Shown: positions 58,320-64,000 of the stretch, one piece after another | Layout of the letters: each line of letters begins with the position of its first letter | Position numbering within the stretch: position 1 is the first letter of the stretch | Origin: Vulcanimicrobiota bacterium | GTDB taxonomy: Bacteria; Vulcanimicrobiota; Xenobia; Xenobiales; JADMJV01 | Assembly: GCA_023447635.1 (NCBI GenBank) | Contig: JAEXNA010000012.1 | Span: forward strand, 47,089-111,088 | Direction: 5' to 3' | Length of the DNA stretch: 64,000 bases | The notes under the pieces: generated by a model | What the model saw: only the letters and a program-made list of their open reading frames with translations | What the model was told of the DNA's origin: nothing | The model's database searches: none | Program-made: the position numbers and the translations under genes

Positions 58320-61127
58320 CTATCCGGGATCGGGCGGAATCAGGGGAAGTCGGACGGTGAAGCGGCTGCCCTGGTTGGCTCCGGCGCTGGCGACCCCAAC
58401 CGTGCCGCCCTGAAGCTCGACCAGCCCTTTGACCATGGTCAGACCGATGCCGAGTCCGCCCTGGCTACGATCGATGGTGCGATCGCCCTGGGCGAACAGG
58501 TCGAAAAGATGAGGCAGCAGATCTTCCGGGATGCCGATCCCGGTGTCCGACACCGTGAGCACGGCCTGCAGGTCGTGCCCCGCCGTGCCGATCTCGAGCG
58601 TCCCGCCGGGATCGGTGTATTTGGCCGCGTTGTTGAGCAGATTGACCGCCACCTGCTCCAGGCGCAGCCGGTCGCCGTAGACCCAGAGGCCCGGCTGGAG
58701 ATGGCTGTGCAGCTGATGGCCTCGGCTCTCGATGAAAGGGCGAGTCGCCTCGACCGCGTGGGCCACCACCTCGGACAGGTCCAGCTTTTCGACCTGGACC
58801 CGGATCAGACCCCGAGTGATGCGAGAGACGTCGAGCAGATCGTCGAGCAGTCGGGCCATGTTCACCACCTGGCGCTCGATGATGGTGGCCGCCCGAGGCG
58901 CGGCGCTGCCGCCTTTCAAGAGCAGCGGGACGGCGGTGCGGATGGGGGCCAGCGGGTTGCGCAGTTCATGGGCCAGCATGGCCAGGAATTCGTCTTTGCG
59001 GCGGTCGGCGTCGCGCAGCGCCTGCTGGGCCAGTTTGACCTCTTCGATCTCGGCGTTCAGGCTGCGTAAAGTTCGTGCGCGCTCGATCGATTCCCAGCAG
59101 CGAGCCACCACCATCTCGACGAGTTCGATCTCGTCGGCGCGCCAGCGGCGGGGCTCGCTCTGGTGGACCGCCATGCAAGCCACGAAGCGGCCGCCTTTGT
59201 GCAGCGGGGTGCAGATGGCGGATCCTATGCCGGTCTGGCTATAGGTGACCCGGTCGTCTTCGTCGACCCGCGAGTCGTTGGCCACATCGTCGATGATGAA
59301 GGAGCGGCCCAGGCGCATCTGGCGCAGCACCTCGGCCCCAAACTGGCGCATGGCGTAGCGCCCTTTCATGCTGGGGATGCCCCGGGTGTAGTCGTAGGGG
59401 ACGGTGAAGTGGTTCTGATCCTCTTCGACCTCGGCGTAGGCGCAGCGATGAGCCTGCAGATGCTCTCCCAGCAGCACCGCCGTAGCTCGGGTGATGCCGT
59501 CCGGCTCGCTAAGGTTCTGCACGGTCGCGCTCAGGCCGACCAGGAAGTTCAAGGTGCGCTCTTTGCGCTTGCGTTCGGTGATGTCGAGCACGACCGAGAT
59601 GACCGAATCCAGCGGGTAGCCGTCTTCCCGAATCGAAATCACGCTGGCGTTGATCCAGATCTGCTCTCCGTCTTTACGCCGCCAGGTCTTTTCGATCACG
59701 TAGTCCGACTGCCCATCGAGCAGCGAACCGAGGCGCGACTGCACGTCGGACCGTTCGTCCGGGTCGGAAAGCTGATGGATCTGCATAGCCATCAGTTCGT
59801 CGCGGCTGTAGCCGACCATGTCGGCGAACCGCTGGTTGACCAGGGTAAAGTTGCCTTCGCTATCGACTTCGCACACGCCGGCGCTGTGCTGGTTAAAGAT
59901 GGCGGCGAAGCGGCGCTGGGCGGCGTCGACCTTGCGTCCGGCTTCGAGATCTTTGCCGATGTCGCGGAAATAGCAGATGACGGCGTGGCCGCCCTCGGGC
60001 AGCAGGGTGCGCACCAGCCACCATTCGTAGTGCTCGACGGCCTGGCGGTCCAGCCGGAACTCCGAGCGCTGCTGGGAAAAGTAGGGCTCTCCGGTGTCCA
60101 GCGTCCGCTGGAAGGTAGCCAGGAACTCGCTCGCGATCTCGGCCGGGTAGGCCGCCTCCAGCATGCGGGTGAAATCGACCCCGACCACCGGGTGGAACGC
60201 CTCTCCCAGCACCACTCGAGCCACCGGGTTGGCGTGGCGCACTTTGAACCGGTCGTCGATCAAGAAGATGCCGATCGGCGCCTGATTCAGCAAGGTTTCG
60301 AACTGGGCGCTCTGGCGCTGCTGGCCTTCTTCGGCCAGCGAGCGTTCGGTGATGTCTTTGAACACCAGTGCGAAGCAGCCATACGGCTCGACCGGGGTAG
60401 CGAAGACGTCAAAGCGGCGACCCATAGCCGACGAGGCGCTCTGAAAGCGAATGGTCTCTCCGCCCAGAGCGGCCTTTGCGTAGGTATCGACCCAGCTCTG
60501 CTCGAGGTCGGGGACCAGTTCGCGAGCGGTCTTGCCCACGGCGTCTTCGGGAAGACCGGTCATGGGGCAGAACAGCGGATTGATGTCGAGAAAGCGGTAG
60601 TCGACCGGGCGGCCGGCTTCGTCGCGGATCATCTCGGCCACGCAGACGCCTTCATCGATGCTTTCGAACAGGGTGCGGTAGCGGGCCTCGCTGACCCGCA
60701 GCGCCTTTTCCAGCCAGACGCCGCGGCTGTCGACGTCGGCGGCGGTCAACAGGGCGCCATCCCCACCCAGCGGGCTGACGGCCAGGCGGAACGGGGCGGC
60801 CCCCTGGAAGAACTGACCCTTCCCGGTGTTCAGAACCTGGTCCAGCAGCGGTTCGAGATGGGGCCAGACGGTGGGCCAGACCTCGCAGAGCGGGCGCCCC
60901 AGGCTGTGGTCGCCCAGCCAGTGTCTCCAGGCTTCGTTGTGCAGCAGCAGCTTCTCGGGACCCCACACGATGGCGTTGGGCACGGGGCTGCCCAGGCACA
61001 ACTCCAGCGAGAACAGCAGATAGGGCGGCCAGGCGTCCAGCGGTCCCAGCGAGCTATCCGCCCAGGGGTGGCTCAGGATCTCCTGGCCGATCGGGCCGGC
61101 GTGATAGAGGAACCGATCAGGAGTCAT
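58320..61127 (-). CDS. Multi-PAS/GAF sensor histidine kinase
   Basis: 935 residues from ATG 61127. Order: an N-terminal PAS-like domain (about 20-140), a PAS (about 145-265), another PAS (about 270-395), a fourth PAS (about 400-525), a GAF domain (about 530-695), HisKA (LAHELRNPLAPIRT) and an intact HATPase (NLLNNAAKYT, SDTGIGIP, GGLGIGLTMV). There is no membrane segment, so it is soluble or peripheral. It has no receiver; the neighbouring protein has two receivers and a weak ATPase, which makes a pair plausible. It has many input domains for small ligands or redox. Confidence 0.9.
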   Translation of the reverse strand: MTPDRFLYHAGPIGQEILSHPWADSSLGPLDAWPPYLLFSLELCLGSPVPNAIVWGPEKLLLHNEAWRHWLGDHSLGRPLCEVWPTVWPHLEPLLDQVLNTGKGQFFQGAAPFRLAVSPLGGDGALLTAADVDSRGVWLEKALRVSEARYRTLFESIDEGVCVAEMIRDEAGRPVDYRFLDINPLFCPMTGLPEDAVGKTARELVPDLEQSWVDTYAKAALGGETIRFQSASSAMGRRFDVFATPVEPYGCFALVFKDITERSLAEEGQQRQSAQFETLLNQAPIGIFLIDDRFKVRHANPVARVVLGEAFHPVVGVDFTRMLEAAYPAEIASEFLATFQRTLDTGEPYFSQQRSEFRLDRQAVEHYEWWLVRTLLPEGGHAVICYFRDIGKDLEAGRKVDAAQRRFAAIFNQHSAGVCEVDSEGNFTLVNQRFADMVGYSRDELMAMQIHQLSDPDERSDVQSRLGSLLDGQSDYVIEKTWRRKDGEQIWINASVISIREDGYPLDSVISVVLDITERKRKERTLNFLVGLSATVQNLSEPDGITRATAVLLGEHLQAHRCAYAEVEEDQNHFTVPYDYTRGIPSMKGRYAMRQFGAEVLRQMRLGRSFIIDDVANDSRVDEDDRVTYSQTGIGSAICTPLHKGGRFVACMAVHQSEPRRWRADEIELVEMVVARCWESIERARTLRSLNAEIEEVKLAQQALRDADRRKDEFLAMLAHELRNPLAPIRTAVPLLLKGGSAAPRAATIIERQVVNMARLLDDLLDVSRITRGLIRVQVEKLDLSEVVAHAVEATRPFIESRGHQLHSHLQPGLWVYGDRLRLEQVAVNLLNNAAKYTDPGGTLEIGTAGHDLQAVLTVSDTGIGIPEDLLPHLFDLFAQGDRTIDRSQGGLGIGLTMVKGLVELQGGTVGVASAGANQGSRFTVRLPLIPPDPG

Positions 61128-61194
61128 ACTGGGGTTCGTTACAAGTCGGGCAGAGCGGATCCCTTTAGTCCGGGTTCTTTACGCCTCATCGGGG

Positions 61195-63489
61195 TCAAGG
61201 CCGGTCGAGGGTTTCCCGGACCTTGAAAGCCAGCGACTCCAACGAGAACGGCTTTTCGAGCAGGCTGACATCTTCGTCGACGACCCCGTGGGTCGAGATG
61301 ATGTCGGCGGTGTAGCCCGACATGAACAGGCACTTCATATCGGGTCGGCCCGCCTGAAGCTGGCGGCGCAGATCCTGCCCGCTGAGCTGCGGCATGATCA
61401 CGTCGGTCAGCAGAAGATGGATGGTTTCGGGGTAGGCCTCGGCCAGGCCCACCGCCTCGGTCGGTTTGTCGGTGGCCAGAACGTGGTAGCCCAACTGCTC
61501 GAGACGCCGTTGGCACAGTTTCAGCAGGCCGGGTTCGTCCTCGACCACCATGACGGTCTCGCCGCCGCTGCGGGGTTTCGCGGCCAGGGTCGGCGCGGGG
61601 TCGCGTTCGGCCGGGGCGTGGGCGGGAAGGTAGATGTCGAAACGCGACCCCTGTCCGACCTGGCTGCTAACCTCGATGTAGCCTTCGTTTTGTTTGAGGA
61701 TGCCGTACACCATGGCCAGCCCCAGACCGGTGCCGTGCCCCACGGTCTTGGTGGTGAAGAACGGTTCGAAAAGCTGTCCCAGCACGTCATCGGTCATCCC
61801 GCAGCCGTCGTCGCGCACCGAAAGCTGGACATAATGGCCGGGGGAAAGCCCCGGCCGGGTCGCGCAGTCCGTAGCTTCCATATGCACGTTGCGAGTTTCC
61901 ACCTCGATCCGTCCCGAGCCCGAGATGGCGTCGCGCGCGTTGATCGCCAGGTTGACCAGAACCTGGTCGAGTTGGGCCGGGTCGATACGAACGGTGCTGA
62001 CCCCCTGGCCGGCCAGGAAGACCAGTTCGACGTGTTCGCCGATCAGCCGTTCCAGCATGGCCACCATGCCGCCCAGGGTGGTGTTGACGTCAAGGATTTT
62101 GGGAGTGATCGCCTGCTTGCGGGCAAACGCCAGCAGTTGGCGAGTCAGGTCGGCCGACCGCTTGGCAGCCCCTGATATAGCGCTAAGCTCCTGGTGCAGA
62201 TCCGAAGTGGTGTCCAGTCCGTCCATCAGGATTTCGACGTGGCCTAAAATCACGCACAGCATGTTGTTGAAGTCGTGGGCCACGCCGCCGGCCAGGCGCC
62301 CCACCGCCTCCATCTTCTGCGACTGCAGAAGCTGCGCTTCGAGCGCTTCGCGTTCGGCCTTGGCCTGCAGTTCGGCGTTGATCTCGCGGAAGTAGACGGC
62401 GACTCCCTCGTCCGAAGGGTAGGCCCGCACGCTACACCACAGGTCGAGAGGGGGGTAGAACGACTCGAAGCTCACGGTCACCCGTTGCTCCATGGCTTTC
62501 CGGTACGACTCTTCGAAGATGGTGCCGGCGGCCTGGGGGAACATCTCCCACACGTTCTTGCCCAGCAGATCCTCGCGCTTGCTCAAGAGGATCCGCTCGG
62601 ACTCGCTGTTCATGTAGCGGAAACACCAGTCGCGGTCCAGGATAAAGAAGGCGTCGGTGATGCTTTCCAGAGTCGAGGTCAACTGGCCGGCCAGGCGACG
62701 GGCGGCTTCTTCGCTGGTTCGACGGTCGTGGATGTCGGTGCAGGCGCCGTACCACTTGATCACTTCGTTCCGCTCGTTGCGGATCGGCACGCCCTGGTTC
62801 AGATGCCAGCGGTAGCTTCCGTCATGGCGTCGAATACGCATCTCCATCTGGTACTGGCGCTCTTCGCGCATACCGCTTTCCCAGGCGCCCCAGGTGTGTT
62901 CGGCGTCGTCGGGATGGATGAAACTCAGCCAGGCGGCCTGCAGGTTCTCCGGGTCGATCGGGCCGGCGTACTGGTAGGTGGCGACGTTGAAGAAATCGAC
63001 GGTGCCGTCGGGATCGGCGGTCCAGACCACCCACGGCATGGAGTCGGCCAGGGTGCGGAAGCGCGCCTCGCCTTGCAGGATGGCGTTTTCGGCCGCTTTT
63101 TTCTCGGTGATGTCCTGCAGGGCGCCCTGCACGGCGATGATCTTCCCTGCGGGATCGCGCACCGGCCGACCGATGGAGCGGACCCAGACGGGCTGGCCGT
63201 CATGGCCTCGAATCTGGACCTCCTGATCGTAAGGAGTGCCACGGGTCGCGCAGTCGTTGAAGGCGGATTCGACCACCGGGCGCCATTCGTCAGGGTAAAG
63301 ATCGAGGGCTTTCGACAGGCCGTTTTCGTCCGTCACCGCCGGTCCCAGGAACGAGCGGATCTCCTCCGACCAGGTGACCCGGCCGGGAAGGTCGACACGC
63401 CACCCCCCGATGCGCGCCAACTGGCAGGCGAACTCGAGGAGCGGGGCGTCGGACGGGGGGGCGGGGGTTTCTCGAAAGTGATGACTCAT
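61195..63489 (-). CDS. PAS hybrid histidine kinase with receiver
   Basis: 764 residues from ATG 63489. Three PAS domains (about 15-135, 137-265, 268-380), then HisKA of the HDFNN type (GGVAHDFNNMLCVILGH), an intact HATPase (NLAINARDAI, RDDGCGMTDD, GTGLGLAMVYG) and a C-terminal receiver with Asp in LLLTDVIMPQLSG. The HDFNN class is frequent in environmental bacteria. It has no membrane segment. It follows directly the other two kinases on the same strand. Confidence 0.92.
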   Translation of the reverse strand: MSHHFRETPAPPSDAPLLEFACQLARIGGWRVDLPGRVTWSEEIRSFLGPAVTDENGLSKALDLYPDEWRPVVESAFNDCATRGTPYDQEVQIRGHDGQPVWVRSIGRPVRDPAGKIIAVQGALQDITEKKAAENAILQGEARFRTLADSMPWVVWTADPDGTVDFFNVATYQYAGPIDPENLQAAWLSFIHPDDAEHTWGAWESGMREERQYQMEMRIRRHDGSYRWHLNQGVPIRNERNEVIKWYGACTDIHDRRTSEEAARRLAGQLTSTLESITDAFFILDRDWCFRYMNSESERILLSKREDLLGKNVWEMFPQAAGTIFEESYRKAMEQRVTVSFESFYPPLDLWCSVRAYPSDEGVAVYFREINAELQAKAEREALEAQLLQSQKMEAVGRLAGGVAHDFNNMLCVILGHVEILMDGLDTTSDLHQELSAISGAAKRSADLTRQLLAFARKQAITPKILDVNTTLGGMVAMLERLIGEHVELVFLAGQGVSTVRIDPAQLDQVLVNLAINARDAISGSGRIEVETRNVHMEATDCATRPGLSPGHYVQLSVRDDGCGMTDDVLGQLFEPFFTTKTVGHGTGLGLAMVYGILKQNEGYIEVSSQVGQGSRFDIYLPAHAPAERDPAPTLAAKPRSGGETVMVVEDEPGLLKLCQRRLEQLGYHVLATDKPTEAVGLAEAYPETIHLLLTDVIMPQLSGQDLRRQLQAGRPDMKCLFMSGYTADIISTHGVVDEDVSLLEKPFSLESLAFKVRETLDRP

Positions 63490-63640
63490 GAGGCAGACGC
63501 TGGGTTCTGTCTGGCTCTTCGGCGAAGGAAGGTTGACCTGAAGTGAGCCGACGGATCGAATATCGAACTTCGTCGGCTTTCAAGATTTCACCTTGAACTT
63601 TCGAGTGGGTAAGATGACTCCCGGTAGGAGTCTTTATGTC

Positions 63641-63946
63641 CTAGTCCAGGATCGCTTCGAAGGTTTCGAGCTCGGGATGGCTCAGGTAGGTCCCTTTCGG
63701 AGCGCGCGCTTTGGCGTGCGAGGCGCGGAAGCTCTCCGACTCGGTCCAGGCGATGAAGTCGGCTTCGCTGTCCCACACGGTGTGCGAGGCGTACAGCGTG
63801 TACTCTTCCTTCTTCGAGCCGCGCAGCAGCTTGAAGCTCTGGAACCCTTTGTTTTCGGGCAGATGGGTGTCGCGCTCGCGCCATAGCGCTTCGAACCCTT
63901 CTTCCATACCGGGGGCGATCTTGAACCTGTTCATGGCGATATACAT
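63641..63946 (-). CDS. Antibiotic-biosynthesis-monooxygenase/heme-monooxygenase-like protein
   Basis: 101 residues from ATG 63946, or from the ATG at residue 5. The ferredoxin-like ABM fold shows as MNRFKIAPGMEEGFEALW. The IsdG/HmoA-type heme-degrading set looks kept: an Asn near the start (NRFK), a Trp in FIAWTESESF and a His in RASH. It may degrade heme to release iron, or act as a small ABM protein. A weak ribosome site suggests care with the start. Confidence 0.78.
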   Translation of the reverse strand: MYIAMNRFKIAPGMEEGFEALWRERDTHLPENKGFQSFKLLRGSKKEEYTLYASHTVWDSEADFIAWTESESFRASHAKARAPKGTYLSHPELETFEAILD

Positions 63947-64000
63947 GGGGGGCGGTTCGTCTCCCGGCGCGGCTATGTCCTGCCCTGAAGTTTAAGGGGA

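Noticed and set aside
59163..61226. 687-codon plus-strand frame
   Set aside because: Antisense to the multi-PAS kinase, which has full catalytic motifs; the frame has no domain.
62275..63546. 423-codon plus-strand frame
   Set aside because: Antisense to the PAS hybrid kinase; shadow frame.

Overview
The window is GC-rich bacterial DNA with dense coding on both strands. RND efflux genes with a TolC-like outer-membrane partner and lipoprotein signal peptides indicate a two-membrane cell. Type IV pilin and type II secretion-like genes, large multi-PAS histidine kinases, a Ser/Thr kinase and an ECF sigma/anti-sigma pair suggest a free-living environmental bacterium with heavy signalling. GTG and TTG starts and four-base start/stop overlaps (ATGA, GTGA) recur. 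I see no rRNA, tRNA, CRISPR array, transposase or phage gene. I cannot place the phylum from sequence alone; a poorly cultured lineage is plausible (inference).

Layout. 1-2.8 kb: a minor-pilin cluster (minus) cut by the left edge. 2.8-9 kb: an amino-acid permease, an SMR drug pump with a TetR regulator and likely operator, a secreted protein, a triple YbjQ-domain protein, and a DUF2272 protein followed upstream by a 61-bp tandem repeat array. 9-12.8 kb: a hybrid kinase with a decayed ATPase domain, a beta-propeller-like protein and an EcsC protein. 12.9-22 kb: a tightly coupled minus-strand run of secretion ATPase, alpha/beta-hydrolase-like protein, three pseudopilin-like proteins, inner-membrane platform protein, ECF sigma factor, very large anti-sigma protein and Ser/Thr kinase. 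22-25 kb: an M16 peptidase pair. 25-29.6 kb: a degenerate GGDEF protein and a second minor-pilin operon. 29.8-38.9 kb: an ArsR regulator divergent from a luciferase-like oxidoreductase, then assorted enzymes, stress proteins and a glycine-oxidase-like flavoenzyme. 38.9-45.1 kb: a complete tripartite RND efflux operon. 45.2-50.7 kb: a DUF2950/DUF3300 pair, an S9 peptidase and a secreted protein. 50.8-56.7 kb: an MFS transporter, a coiled-coil protein, a PI3/4-kinase-like membrane protein, a VOC protein, exonuclease III and a YfbM-like protein. 56.7-63.5 kb: three sensor kinases in a row. The right end holds a heme-monooxygenase-like protein.

The main candidate for a new system is the 12.9-22 kb run, where a minimal pilus/secretion machine is fused at the operon level to its own sigma/anti-sigma/kinase module and carries a hydrolase-fold protein without its nucleophile serine. 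The second is a set of structured intergenic repeats: 128-bp elements with terminal inverted repeats, and arrays of TTCGAA sites spaced alternately 24 and 28 bp at two loci in opposite orientation.
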